DNA of 64,000 nt from Zeimonas sp032027205 (GTDB taxonomy: Bacteria; Pseudomonadota; Gammaproteobacteria; Burkholderiales; Burkholderiaceae_E): contig JAVSMN010000001.1 of NCBI GenBank assembly GCA_032027205.1, positions 2,403,254-2,467,253 on the forward strand, read 5' to 3'. The translations under genes were made by a program, and so were the position numbers. Positions 7,775 to 16,651 of this stretch are shown here, piece after piece (the first letter of the stretch is position 1; the number at the start of each line of letters is the position of its first letter). A model generated the notes under the pieces. That model had not been told where the DNA came from. It was given only the letters and a program-made list of their open reading frames with translations, and ran no database searches.

Positions 7775-8656
7775 TCAGTCCGCCCGCGGCGCCCCGCGCT
7801 GCGTCAGCGCCACCAGCACCGTCGCCGCGAGGATCATCGCGCCGCCGCCGAGCGTGCGCGCGCTCAGCGCCTCGCCTCCGATCGCCACCGACGAAATCGC
7901 GGCGAACACCACCTCGCTGAGCATCACGATCGCGGTGACGCTCGCCGGCACGCGCGCCACGCCGTACTGCAGCGCGAAGTTGCCCATGAGCAGCGCGATG
8001 GCCAATGCGATGGTTCCCGCGATCCATAGCCAGTGCGGCGCCGGCGGAAACGCCATCGCGCCCGCGCGCGACATCGCCCACGCCATGGCAATTGCCACGA
8101 CGAAGCCGCCGACGAACATCGCCAGCGCGCGCACGTCGTCGGGAGCATCGCGGTTGCGCCGCACGAGGACGTTGACGATGGCGAAGCACACCCCGCCCGT
8201 CAGGCCGAGCCAGTCGGCGAGCGACGACGGCAGCGGAAAGCCCGCGCCCGGCTGCCACAGGACCACCCCGGCGCCGCCCAGCGCGAGCGCCATTCGCGCG
8301 AGCGCCGCGCCGGTGATCGGTTCGTCGAGCAGCCAGCGCGCGAGCAGCATCGACCAGACCGGCATCAGGTAGAAGAGCAGCACGACGCGGACCACTTCGC
8401 CGATCATCACGCCCCAGTTGAAGGCGACGTTGGTCGCGCCGGCGGCAAGCACGAGCCACAGCAGCGTCGGTCGCCGCAGCAGGCCGGGCCAGGCGCGCGG
8501 GCGCCAGATGCTGATGACGATCGTCGAGAAAAGGAAGGCGAAGCCCGTCGCCCAGACGCTGTGCAGACCGACCGCGTTCAGCTGCCGGAAAGGCCACCAC
8601 GAAACGCCCCAGACGAAGGCGTTGAACAGCAGGCAGGCGAGGGCTGCGGCGGGCAC
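7775..8656 (-). CDS. EamA/DMT-family transporter
   Basis: About 293 aa with ten hydrophobic helices arranged as two five-helix EamA repeats, each beginning with an AFVWG- or ANVLVRR-type segment. Proteins of this drug/metabolite superfamily export small metabolites such as amino acids; no substrate can be read from the sequence. GTG 8656 is the first start giving the family's usual N-terminus (AAALACLLFNAFVWG). The reading frame continues upstream without homology and overlaps rpoH antisense, which I discount. No clear ribosome-binding site is present, so the start is uncertain. Confidence 0.82.
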   Translation of the reverse strand: MPAAALACLLFNAFVWGVSWWPFRQLNAVGLHSVWATGFAFLFSTIVISIWRPRAWPGLLRRPTLLWLVLAAGATNVAFNWGVMIGEVVRVVLLFYLMPVWSMLLARWLLDEPITGAALARMALALGGAGVVLWQPGAGFPLPSSLADWLGLTGGVCFAIVNVLVRRNRDAPDDVRALAMFVGGFVVAIAMAWAMSRAGAMAFPPAPHWLWIAGTIALAIALLMGNFALQYGVARVPASVTAIVMLSEVVFAAISSVAIGGEALSARTLGGGAMILAATVLVALTQRGAPRAD

Positions 8657-8763
8657 GGTCGAACGATGCGAAGGACGGCCCGGAGCAGGGCGCAGGCGGG
8701 GTCGTCGACGACCGTGCCGGCGGGGGGGCCGAAGAAAGGGTGCGCGCCGCGGCGCGCACCGTC

Positions 8764-9657
8764 TCAGACGTATTCGGCCAACGCCCCTTTCATCTTCTGC
8801 AGCGCCTTCGCCTCGATCTGGCGAATGCGCTCGGCGGAGACGCCGAATTCGTCGGCGAGCTGGTGCAATGTGAGCGTTCCGCCCTCGGACTCGTCCTTCA
8901 GCCAGCGCGTCTCGATGATGCGGCGGCTGCGCGCATCGAGCGCGGCCAGCGCACTGGCGATGCCTTCGCTCTGCAGTCGGTCGCGGTTGCGCGATTCGAG
9001 CACTTGCGCGGGCTCGGCCTGCGGCGCGGCGAGCCAGGCGATCGGCGAGTAGCTTTCCTCGCCGTCGTCGATCGACGGATCGAGCGCGACGTCCTGGCCA
9101 CCCAGTCGCGTCTCCATTTCGATGACGTCCTTCTCGCGCACGTTCAGGTCGCGCGCGATCGCACCGACCTCGGCCGCGGTGAGCGCCTGCGGTCCCGACT
9201 TGCGCGAGCGCAGGTTGAAGAACAGCTTGCGTTGCGCCTTCGTGGTGGCGACCTTGACCGTGCGCCAGTTCTTCAGGATGTACTCGTGGATCTCGGCGCG
9301 GATCCAATGCAGTGCGAACGACACGAGACGCACGCCGCGATCGGGATCGAAGCGCTTGACCGCCTTCATCAGGCCGATGTTGCCTTCCTGGATCAGGTCC
9401 GCGTGTGGCAGGCCGTAGCCGAGGTACTGGCGCGCGATCGAGACGACCAGCCGAAGGTGCGACAGCACCATCTCGCGGGCGGCGTCGAGGTCGCCCGCTT
9501 CCCGGTACCGGCGCGACAATTCGGTTTCCTGCTCGGCGCTGAGCATCGGCAGGCGGTGAACCGCGGCAATATAGGCATCGAGATTCCCGACCGCAGGCAG
9601 CGCCATCATCGCGTTGGGCGAGGTGGTCACGAGCGCGGCGGAATTTCTCTTCGTCAT
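8764..9657 (-). CDS. rpoH: RNA polymerase heat-shock sigma factor sigma-32
   Basis: Directs transcription of chaperone and protease genes after heat shock. At 297 aa it is of normal length. Visible are region 1.2/2 (LPMLSAEQETELSRRY, LIQEGNIGLMKAVKRFDPDRGVRLVSFALHWIRAEIHEYI), the RpoH-specific box QRKLFFNLRS, and a region 4 helix-turn-helix (TLHQLADEFGVSAERIRQIEAKAL). The ribosome-binding site AGGAGG lies 7 bases before ATG 9657. Immediately upstream is a CIRCE-like inverted repeat, so the HrcA repressor probably controls this gene. Confidence 0.97.
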   Translation of the reverse strand: MTKRNSAALVTTSPNAMMALPAVGNLDAYIAAVHRLPMLSAEQETELSRRYREAGDLDAAREMVLSHLRLVVSIARQYLGYGLPHADLIQEGNIGLMKAVKRFDPDRGVRLVSFALHWIRAEIHEYILKNWRTVKVATTKAQRKLFFNLRSRKSGPQALTAAEVGAIARDLNVREKDVIEMETRLGGQDVALDPSIDDGEESYSPIAWLAAPQAEPAQVLESRNRDRLQSEGIASALAALDARSRRIIETRWLKDESEGGTLTLHQLADEFGVSAERIRQIEAKALQKMKGALAEYV

Positions 9658-9685
9658 CCGATTACCTCCTTACTGAAAAGAGAGA

Positions 9686-9712
9686 TTAGCACTCTCAGGT
9701 CGAGAGTGCCAG
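9686..9712. promoter_or_regulatory. CIRCE-like operator (HrcA binding site) upstream of rpoH
   Basis: Read on the rpoH strand this is CTGGCACTC-N9-GAGTGCTAA. CIRCE is TTAGCACTC-N9-GAGTGCTAA, so one half-site is perfect, the other matches 7 of 9, and the 9-base spacer is exact. The site lies 29-55 bases upstream of the rpoH start codon, where a bound repressor would block transcription. It is also within 50-75 bases of divergent maiA, but the position favours control of rpoH. Confidence 0.8.
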
Positions 9713-9758
9713 TCTCGGTCAACGAATAGACAGGAAAGACAGTTTCCAAGGATTTCCG

Positions 9759-10403
9759 ATGCTCCAGCTCTACACCTATTTCCGCAGCTCGGCTTCGTTT
9801 CGCGTGCGCATCGCATTGAATCTCAAGGGTTTGCCTTGGGAACCCGAGGTCATCTGGCTACCTTCGAACGAGCAATGCGGCGACCCGTTCCGGGCGGTAA
9901 ATCCGCAGGGACTGGTCCCGGTGCTGGTCGACGGCGAGCAGCGACTCGCGCAGTCGCTGGCGATCATCGAGTATCTCGACGAGACGAAACCCGGGCCCAG
10001 GCTGCTGCCGGGCGACCCGCCGGGGCGCGCCCGCGTGCGCTCGTTGTCGCTGCTCGTGGCCGCGGAGATCCATCCGTTGAACAACCTGCGTGTGCTGAAC
10101 CACCTGCGCGATGCCCTGGGGCTCGACGCCGACGCGATCGGTCGCTGGTATCGGCATTGGTGCGACGAGGGTCTGGCCGCGTTCGAGCGCGAGCTCGCCG
10201 ATCCGCGCACGGGCCGCTTCTGTCACGGGGACGAGCCGACGATGGCCGACGTGTGCCTGGTGCCCCAGGTCTTCAACGCGCGGCGCTACGAGACGAAGGT
10301 CGAGCGCTACGAGCGCACGATGCGCATCTTCGACGAGTGCATGAAGATCGACGCGTTCCGCAAGGCACAGCCCTCCGAGCAGGCCGAGGCCGCGCGCGGC
10401 TGA
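9759..10403 (+). CDS. maiA: Maleylacetoacetate isomerase (zeta-class glutathione transferase)
   Basis: Glutathione-dependent cis-trans isomerisation of maleylacetoacetate to fumarylacetoacetate in tyrosine/phenylalanine (homogentisate) breakdown. The 214-aa protein has an N-terminal thioredoxin-like domain with FRSSASFRVRIALNLKG (the Ser-rich active-site loop; many homologues have Cys where Ala is here), NPQGLVPVL and QSLAIIEYLDE, then a helical C-terminal domain. No other homogentisate-pathway gene is nearby, so the substrate is assigned from family likeness only; a related role such as maleylpyruvate isomerisation is possible. Confidence 0.88.
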   Translation: MLQLYTYFRSSASFRVRIALNLKGLPWEPEVIWLPSNEQCGDPFRAVNPQGLVPVLVDGEQRLAQSLAIIEYLDETKPGPRLLPGDPPGRARVRSLSLLVAAEIHPLNNLRVLNHLRDALGLDADAIGRWYRHWCDEGLAAFERELADPRTGRFCHGDEPTMADVCLVPQVFNARRYETKVERYERTMRIFDECMKIDAFRKAQPSEQAEAARG

Positions 10404-10555
10404 CCCTGGCTGATCGGCCACTCCGACCGGCGGATCGACCCCACCGACCGGTGGATGGCACGCGCGAGGCGGCCGGGCATACGATGAGGCACCCATGCCG
10501 GCAGGGTCGCATCGCGCGGCGAGGGCTCCTCGTACACCCACTGCAAGGTGCTCCG

Positions 10556-11266
10556 ATGCCTGCCGAAGTTGCCGCTTGCGCTGCCGTGACCGTCCGCGTG
10601 GCGCGCAGCGAGGACGACCGCGCCCGAGTGTTCGCGCTGCGCGCGCGCGCCCGTTCCGGGGCCGTTGCGCCGCTCTCCGACGCCTACGACCGCCTGCCGA
10701 ACGCCATGCTGCTGCTCGCCGAGTCGCGCTTCGATGGCCAGGCGCTCGGCACGCTGCGAGTCCTCACCGCCGATCGAGGCCCGATGATGGTCGACGGCCT
10801 GCTCGAGTTGCCGGCATCGCTGAAGTGCCAGTCGATCGCCGAAGGCTCCCGACTGGTGGTCTGCGAAGGCCCTCACGAGGCGCAAGTGCGCCGGATGCTG
10901 TGGAAGGCGTTCCACCGTTACTGCCTGGCGGCGCAGGTGCAGGCGATGCTGATCGCCGCCCGCGATGCGGCGGCGCGCGAGTACCAGTGGCTCGGCTTCA
11001 CCGACGTATTTCCCGACGGATCGCTTTTCGCGCCGCGCGGTCGCGACGTCGCCACGCATCGGTTGATGTGCCTCGGGGTGTTCGAGGCCCGCGAGGCGAT
11101 GATGAACAACGCACATCCGCTGCACGAGTTCTTCTTCGTCGAGCGCCACCCGGAGATCGACCTGCTCGGCCCCGGCGCCGCCCCCAGGCCGCGCAGTCCG
11201 ATACCACGCGCGCTGTCCGGCTCGTTCCGCAGGGCAGCCGACCTGGCCGACCTGGTCGTCGTCTAG
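10556..11266 (+). CDS. FeeM-like N-acyl amino acid synthase (GNAT fold)
   Basis: 236 aa, chosen from ATG 10556 with AAGGTG upstream. The N-terminal half (VTVRVARSEDDRARVFALRARA, a potential LLLAESRFDGQALGTLRVLTA strand pair) and the SRLVV segment recall the FeeM/acyl-homoserine-lactone-synthase-like branch of the GNAT superfamily, which moves acyl chains from acyl-ACP to amino acids. EYQWLGFTDVFPDG and HEFFFVERHPEIDLLG in the second half are also in keeping. Its product and physiological role are unknown; there are no exosortase or lipid genes next to it. It ends just before the convergent ftsY. Confidence 0.6.
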   Translation: MPAEVAACAAVTVRVARSEDDRARVFALRARARSGAVAPLSDAYDRLPNAMLLLAESRFDGQALGTLRVLTADRGPMMVDGLLELPASLKCQSIAEGSRLVVCEGPHEAQVRRMLWKAFHRYCLAAQVQAMLIAARDAAAREYQWLGFTDVFPDGSLFAPRGRDVATHRLMCLGVFEAREAMMNNAHPLHEFFFVERHPEIDLLGPGAAPRPRSPIPRALSGSFRRAADLADLVVV

Positions 11267-11321
11267 GAAGCGGCCGCGGGCACGCCGGCGCGGCTTGCTG
11301 CGGCGCCGTCGTGCGCGGACC

Positions 11322-12695
11322 TCAATCGAGCAGCGCCCCGGCGAATTCCTCGGCCGAAAACGCCTGCAGGTCGTCGATCTTCTCGCCTACCCCGATGAAA
11401 TAGACCGGAATCGGACGCTCGCGCCGCGTGAACGCGAGCGCGGCGAGCGCGCCGCCTTTCGCCGTTCCGTCGAGTTTCGTCACGATCAGGCCGCTGAGCG
11501 GCACCGCCTCGTCGAAGGCCTTCACCTGCGCGAGCATGTTCTGCCCGGTGTTGCCGTCGAGCACGAGCAGCGTTTCGTGCGGCGCGTTCTCCATCGCCTT
11601 GGCCACGACGCGACGGATCTTGCGCAGCTCCTCCATCAGGTGCGTCTGGGTGGGCAGTCGCCCTGCTGTATCGATGATGACGATGCCGGTGCGGCGCGCG
11701 CGGCCCGCGTGCACGGCGTCGAAGGCGACTGCAGCCGGATCGCCGCCCTGCTGCGCGATGACGTCGACCCGGTTGCGCGAGCCCCATTCGGCGAGCTGCT
11801 CGCGGGCAGCGGCGCGGAAGGTGTCTCCGGCGGCGAGCAGGATCGACTTGCCTTCGCGCTGAAGGTGATGCGCAAGCTTGCCGATCGACGTCGTCTTGCC
11901 GGCGCCGTTGACGCCGGCGATCATCATCACCAGCGGCTCGGCCGCGTCGATGTCCATCGGTTTCTCGAGCGGCATCAGCAGATCCACCAGCAGTGCGCGC
12001 AACGCGAGCCGCACCTGCTCGGCGTCGACGAGCCGCTCGCGGCGCACGCGCTCCTGCAGCCGCTGCATCAGCCATTGCGACGTTGCCACGCCGGCATCGC
12101 TGGCAATCAGCGCCGACTCGAGTTCGTCGAACAGCGCGTCGTCCACCTGCACGTTCGAGAACAGGCCGGCGAGGTTGCCGCGCGTGCGCGACATGCCCTC
12201 GCGCAGTCGCTTCACCCACCGGTTCCGCTCGGCCTCCGGCAGCGTGATGATCGCGTCGCCCGACGGCAGGACGATCGCTTCCGGGCGCGCGAGCACATCC
12301 GCCGTATAAAGGCTGCCATAGAAGGGCGCCGGCGCAGGCTGGGCAGCCGCCTCGTGGGAAGGCTCGTCGACGCGCGTCGCGTCGGCCGGAGTCGCTGCCG
12401 CAGCGGACGCGACGTCGATCTCCGGCTCGGGAGTCGCAACTTCGGGGACTTCGCTGGGCGGCGATTCTGCGGGCGCCCGCGCCTGGGACGGCTCTGGCTC
12501 CGGTTCCGGCTCGACGCGAGGGAGCACTTCGGCCGGATAGAGCATCTCCGGCGGATACAGGCTCTGCGTCGGCAGGCCCAGGCCTGCGGGAGCGGCTTGG
12601 GCCGTCGCGGCAGCCGTACCGGACGATGCCGAATCGTCGGAGGAAGGGGTGGGCTCGGCCGGAGAGGGCCTCTTGCGACGCAGGAATCCGAACAT
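11322..12695 (-). CDS. ftsY: Signal recognition particle receptor FtsY
   Basis: Membrane-associated SRP GTPase that docks ribosome-nascent chains for insertion of inner-membrane proteins. The 457-aa protein begins MFGFLRRKR (lipid-binding basic stretch), followed by an acidic, Pro/Ala-rich A domain of about 150 residues, then the NG domain with GVNGAGKTTS (P-loop), DTFRAAAREQL, DTAGRLPTQ and TKLDGTAKGG. It is divergent from the M16 peptidase genes across only 35 bases. An upstream in-frame extension lacks homology and was excluded. Confidence 0.96.
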   Translation of the reverse strand: MFGFLRRKRPSPAEPTPSSDDSASSGTAAATAQAAPAGLGLPTQSLYPPEMLYPAEVLPRVEPEPEPEPSQARAPAESPPSEVPEVATPEPEIDVASAAAATPADATRVDEPSHEAAAQPAPAPFYGSLYTADVLARPEAIVLPSGDAIITLPEAERNRWVKRLREGMSRTRGNLAGLFSNVQVDDALFDELESALIASDAGVATSQWLMQRLQERVRRERLVDAEQVRLALRALLVDLLMPLEKPMDIDAAEPLVMMIAGVNGAGKTTSIGKLAHHLQREGKSILLAAGDTFRAAAREQLAEWGSRNRVDVIAQQGGDPAAVAFDAVHAGRARRTGIVIIDTAGRLPTQTHLMEELRKIRRVVAKAMENAPHETLLVLDGNTGQNMLAQVKAFDEAVPLSGLIVTKLDGTAKGGALAALAFTRRERPIPVYFIGVGEKIDDLQAFSAEEFAGALLD

Positions 12696-12730
12696 GGCTA
12701 CACTCGGCGTCGATTCTACCTGCCCCGCCC

Positions 12731-14191
12731 ATGCCGCTTTCTTCGCTCCCGCGAATCGCGCCGTTGCTCCTCGCGTTCGCAGCCGCCTTTGCGTTCCTGT
12801 CGCCGGCCCAAGCGCAATCGGCTCCTGCGCCGAGCGCCGCGCCGCCCGCTGCACCGGTCGACGCCGCCCGGAACACTTTCGAGCGCACGCTGGCGAACGG
12901 AACGAAGGTGATCGTGCGCGAGGACCACCGCGCGCCCACCGTCGTGCACGTCGTGCTCTATCGCATCGGCTCGGTGGACGAGGCGAAGGGGCGCACCGGA
13001 ATCTCGCACGTCCTCGAGCACATGATGTTCAAGGGTACCGAGCGCTATCCGGCCGGCGAGTTCTCGCGCCTGGTCGCGCAACTCGGTGGCCGCGAGAACG
13101 CCTTCACCACGAGCGACTACACCGGCTATTTCCAGCAGATCGGCAAGCAGCACCTCGGCGAGATGATGAAGCTCGAGGCCGACCGCATGTCCAATCTCGT
13201 GCTCGCGCAGAAGGAGTTCGACCAGGAGGTTCGCGTGGTGATGGAGGAGCGCCGGCTGCGCACCGAAGACCGCGCGCAGGCCCTCGTCTACGAGCAGTTC
13301 CGCGCGCAGGCCTTCGTCGCCTCGCCGGTGCGCCAGCCGGTGATCGGCTGGTTCAGCGATCTGCACGCGCTCACCGTCGATGAACTGCGCGACTGGTACG
13401 CGCAGTGGTACACGCCGTCGAACGCGATCGTCGTCGTCGTCGGCGACGTCTCCGCCGACGACGTGTGGAAACAGGCCGAAGCCACCTACGGGCAGGTGAA
13501 GGCGCACGCGCTGCCGACGCGCGAGTCGCTGGACGAACCCGAGCAACGCGGCCTGCGCCGCGCCTGGGTGAAGGCGCCGGCGGAGAACCCGTACGTGACG
13601 ATGGGTTTCCATGTGCCGCGCCTGAACGACATCGAACGCGATACCGAACCGTATGCGCTCGAGGTGCTCGCCGCTGTGCTCGACGCCGACGAGAACGGGC
13701 GGCTGACGCGCAACATCGTGCGCGGCTCGCGCGTGGCGAACCAGGTGGGCGCCGGTTACGACTCGCTCACCCGCGGGCCTACGCTGTTCGTGCTCGACGG
13801 CACGCCGGCCGAGGGTCGCACCACGGCCGACGTCGAGCAGGCGTTGCGCGACGAAGTCGCCAAGATCGCCAGGGACGGCGTGGCCGCGGAGGAACTCGAG
13901 CGCATCAAGACGCAGTACGTCGCCGGCGAGATCTACAAGCGCGACTCGATCATGGCGCAGGCGATGGAGATCGGCGGCCTGGAGATGACCGGCTTCACGC
14001 ATCGCGACGCCGATCGCATCCTCGCGCGCATTGCTGCCGTCACCGGCGACGAGGTGCAGGCGGTCGCGAAGAAATACTTCGCCTCCGACGACACGCTCAC
14101 CGTCGCGACGCTGCTGCCCCAGCCGCTGCCCGAGGGCGCGCGCGGCGGTGCGCCTGCGCCCGAAGGTGCGAACGGAGGTCCGATCCGATGA
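12731..14191 (+). CDS. M16 zinc peptidase, catalytic member of a pair
   Basis: 486 aa with a cleavable signal peptide (about residues 1-28, ending AQAQS), so it is exported to the periplasm. The inverted zinc motif HVLEH (His93, Glu96, His97) is intact and the third zinc ligand is Glu172 or Glu173 in MEERRLR, the expected distance downstream. It resembles pitrilysin/PqqL-type peptidases, which work with an inactive partner. It overlaps the next gene, which encodes such a partner, by 4 bases. The natural substrate is unknown. Confidence 0.92.
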   Translation: MPLSSLPRIAPLLLAFAAAFAFLSPAQAQSAPAPSAAPPAAPVDAARNTFERTLANGTKVIVREDHRAPTVVHVVLYRIGSVDEAKGRTGISHVLEHMMFKGTERYPAGEFSRLVAQLGGRENAFTTSDYTGYFQQIGKQHLGEMMKLEADRMSNLVLAQKEFDQEVRVVMEERRLRTEDRAQALVYEQFRAQAFVASPVRQPVIGWFSDLHALTVDELRDWYAQWYTPSNAIVVVVGDVSADDVWKQAEATYGQVKAHALPTRESLDEPEQRGLRRAWVKAPAENPYVTMGFHVPRLNDIERDTEPYALEVLAAVLDADENGRLTRNIVRGSRVANQVGAGYDSLTRGPTLFVLDGTPAEGRTTADVEQALRDEVAKIARDGVAAEELERIKTQYVAGEIYKRDSIMAQAMEIGGLEMTGFTHRDADRILARIAAVTGDEVQAVAKKYFASDDTLTVATLLPQPLPEGARGGAPAPEGANGGPIR

Positions 14192-15513
14192 CTGCGCAGG
14201 CCCGGCTCGCGCTGCGCTGGCTGCTCGCTGCCTCGATCGCGCTGCTCGCTGCGGCCGCGCAGGCGGCGCTGCCGATCGAGCACTGGACGACGTCGAACGG
14301 CGCGCGCGTGTATTTCGTTCGCGCCGATACCATTCCGATGCTCGACGTGCGCGTCGACTTCGATGCGGGCGCGCGCCTGGATCCGCCCGACAAGATCGGA
14401 CTGGCCTCGGTTACCGCATCGATGCTCGGCCGCGGCATCGAGGAAGCCGACGAGACGCAACTGGCCGAACGCTTCGCGCGCATCGGCGCGCAGCGCGGCG
14501 CCTCGGCGGGCGACGACCGCGCCAACGCGTCGTTGCGAACGCTGGTCGGCGAGCGCCAGGCCGACGAGGCGGTCGGCCTGCTCGCCGCGATCCTTGCGCG
14601 GCCCACCTTCCCCGAGTCGGTGCTGGTGCGCGAGCGCCAGCGGATCATCCAGGCGCTGCGCGAGGCCGAAACGAAGCCCGAGACCATCGCGCAATGGACC
14701 TTCGACGCGATGATCTACGGCTCGCACCCGTACGGCGCGCACGCGACGCCCGAGACGATCGCGGCGATCTCGCGCGACGATCTCGTCGCGTTCCACCGCG
14801 CGCATTACGGTGCGGGCAACGCGGTGGTGTCGATGATCGGCGCGATCGATCGCGGCCGTGCCGAGCGGATCGCCGAGCGGCTCGTGCGCGATCTTCCGGC
14901 CGGCGGCGGCGCAGAGAGCGTTCCCGACGTGAAGCCGCTCGCGCGCGACGAGGAGCGCCGCATCGAGCATCCGGCCACGCAGAGCCACATCCTGATCGGC
15001 CAGCCCTCGATCGCGCGCGGCGATCCCGACTTCTTCCCGCTGCTCGTCGGCAACTACGTGCTCGGCGGCGGCGGCTTCGTCTCGCGGCTGTACGCGGAAG
15101 TGCGCGAGAAGCGCGGTCTCGCCTACAGCGTCTATTCGTATTTCTCGCCGAAGCTGCAGCCCGGGCCGTTCACCATCGGCCTGCAGACGAAGAAGGAGCA
15201 GACCGACGTCGCGCTCGGTGTCGTGCGCCAGACGCTCGACCGGTTCCTCGCCGACGGGCCCACCGAGCAGGAACTGCAGGCGGCGAAGGACAACCTGATC
15301 GGCGGTTTCGCGCTGCGCATCGACTCGAACGCGAAGATCGTCGACAACCTCGCCGTGATCGGTTTTTATCGGTTGCCGCTCGACTATCTCGACCGCTGGA
15401 CCGAGCGCGTCGACGCCGTTTCGCTGGCACAGGTGCGCGATGCCTTCGCGCGCGTGCTCGACGCGAAGCGCATGGCGACGGTCGTCGTCGGCGCCGGCGC
15501 GTCGTCTCGATGA
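14188..15513 (+). CDS. M16 peptidase-like protein without zinc motif
   Basis: 441 aa with a signal peptide ending AAAAQAALP. It has the M16 fold markers, including the C-terminal FVSRLYAEVREKRGLAYSVYS substrate-gripping segment (Arg/Tyr), but where HxxEH is expected the sequence reads ASVTASMLGRG. It should therefore be catalytically dead and act as the partner of the preceding gene, as in mitochondrial processing peptidase and bacterial heterodimers. Its ATG overlaps the previous stop and its own stop overlaps rsmD, so the three genes are translationally coupled. Confidence 0.9.
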   Translation: MTAQARLALRWLLAASIALLAAAAQAALPIEHWTTSNGARVYFVRADTIPMLDVRVDFDAGARLDPPDKIGLASVTASMLGRGIEEADETQLAERFARIGAQRGASAGDDRANASLRTLVGERQADEAVGLLAAILARPTFPESVLVRERQRIIQALREAETKPETIAQWTFDAMIYGSHPYGAHATPETIAAISRDDLVAFHRAHYGAGNAVVSMIGAIDRGRAERIAERLVRDLPAGGGAESVPDVKPLARDEERRIEHPATQSHILIGQPSIARGDPDFFPLLVGNYVLGGGGFVSRLYAEVREKRGLAYSVYSYFSPKLQPGPFTIGLQTKKEQTDVALGVVRQTLDRFLADGPTEQELQAAKDNLIGGFALRIDSNAKIVDNLAVIGFYRLPLDYLDRWTERVDAVSLAQVRDAFARVLDAKRMATVVVGAGASSR

Positions 15514-16124
15514 CGCGCTCGTCGGGCGCCGCTTCCGCAGCGTCCGGCGCCCGCCCGCATCGCCTTCGCATCGTCGGCGGGCAGTGGAAGCGCACGCCGA
15601 TCGCGGTGCCCGACGTCGCCGGATTGCGTCCCACGCCCGATCGCGTGCGCGAGACGCTGTTCAACTGGCTCGGCCAGGAGCTCGGCGGACGCAGCTGTCT
15701 CGACCTGTTCGCCGGCACCGGCGCGCTCGGCCTGGAGGCTGCTTCGCGCGGAGCCGCGCAGGTGGTGCTCGTCGAGCGCGACCGCCGCGCCGCGGCGGCG
15801 ATCGCCACGACGCTCGAGCGGCTGCGCGCCCCCGGCGTTCGACTCGTCGTCGGCGACGCTTTCGATGCGTTGCATCGTCTCGCGCAGGCGGGCGAACGCT
15901 TCGATGTCGTCTTCGTCGACCCGCCGTTCGACCAGGCGCTGCACGCCCGCACACTGGCCGCGCTGGATCCGGTGCTGGCGGCGGATGCCGTCGTCTACGT
16001 CGAGTCGGGGGCAGCCTTCGATGCGCCCGGCGGCTGGCATATCGAGCGCGAAGGCCGCGCCGGGCAGGTCCGCTATCATCTGCTGAGCAGGCACGCCGAC
16101 GCATCCCCAGGACACGACGCATGA
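15510..16124 (+). CDS. rsmD: 16S rRNA (guanine966-N2)-methyltransferase
   Basis: Methylates G966 of 16S rRNA using S-adenosylmethionine. The 204-aa protein shows RIVGGQWKRTPI and RPTPDRVRETLFNWL at the N-terminus, the SAM-binding LDLFAGTGALGLEAASRGA, and the catalytic motif DPPF at 137-140. It overlaps the gene before it and coaD after it by 4 bases each; rsmD-coaD is a conserved pair in proteobacteria. Confidence 0.95.
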   Translation: MTRSSGAASAASGARPHRLRIVGGQWKRTPIAVPDVAGLRPTPDRVRETLFNWLGQELGGRSCLDLFAGTGALGLEAASRGAAQVVLVERDRRAAAAIATTLERLRAPGVRLVVGDAFDALHRLAQAGERFDVVFVDPPFDQALHARTLAALDPVLAADAVVYVESGAAFDAPGGWHIEREGRAGQVRYHLLSRHADASPGHDA

Positions 16125-16627
16125 CACGCGCCATCTATCCGGGAACATTCGACCCACTGACGCACGGCCACGAAGACCTCGTCCGGCGCGCGTCGAAGCT
16201 CTTCGACACCGTCGTCGTCGCCGTCGCCGCCAGCCGCGGCAAGAACCCGATCTTCGACGTCGACGAGCGGCTGGCGATCGCGCGCGAGGTGCTGGGCCAT
16301 CATCAGAACGTCGAGGTGACGACTTTCTCGGGGCTGCTGGTGAACTTCGTCAAGCAGCAGAAAGCCGACGTCGTGGTGCGCGGGCTGCGTGCCGTCACCG
16401 ACTTCGAGTACGAGTTCCAGATGGCCGGAATGAACCGGCACCTGATGCCCGACGTCGAGACGATCTTCCTCACGCCCACCGACAAGTACCAGTTCATCTC
16501 CGGAACGCTGGTGCGCGAGATCGCGCTGCTCGGCGGTGATGTCTCGCAGTTCGTCGCGCAGCCCGTGATGCGCTGGCTCGACCGAAAGCTAGCGCAGATG
16601 CGCGCCGACAACGCGGCCAAGGCCTGA
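16121..16627 (+). CDS. coaD: Phosphopantetheine adenylyltransferase
   Basis: Penultimate step of coenzyme A synthesis: transfers AMP from ATP to 4'-phosphopantetheine. The 168-aa protein has the nucleotidyltransferase motif GTFDPLTHGH at 8-17, VVRGLRAVTDFEYEFQMAGMNR and the C-terminal ISGTLVRE. The length is exactly typical. It is coupled to rsmD by a 4-base overlap and followed by a ferredoxin gene. Confidence 0.97.
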   Translation: MTRAIYPGTFDPLTHGHEDLVRRASKLFDTVVVAVAASRGKNPIFDVDERLAIAREVLGHHQNVEVTTFSGLLVNFVKQQKADVVVRGLRAVTDFEYEFQMAGMNRHLMPDVETIFLTPTDKYQFISGTLVREIALLGGDVSQFVAQPVMRWLDRKLAQMRADNAAKA

Positions 16628-16651
16628 AGCGGCGCGAGGCGGGGCAAGGCG

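Noticed and set aside
10404..10555. Near-repeat GACCGGCGGATC/GACCGGTGGATG as an operator
   Set aside because: Short, GC-rich, no symmetry with consistent spacing; likely chance.
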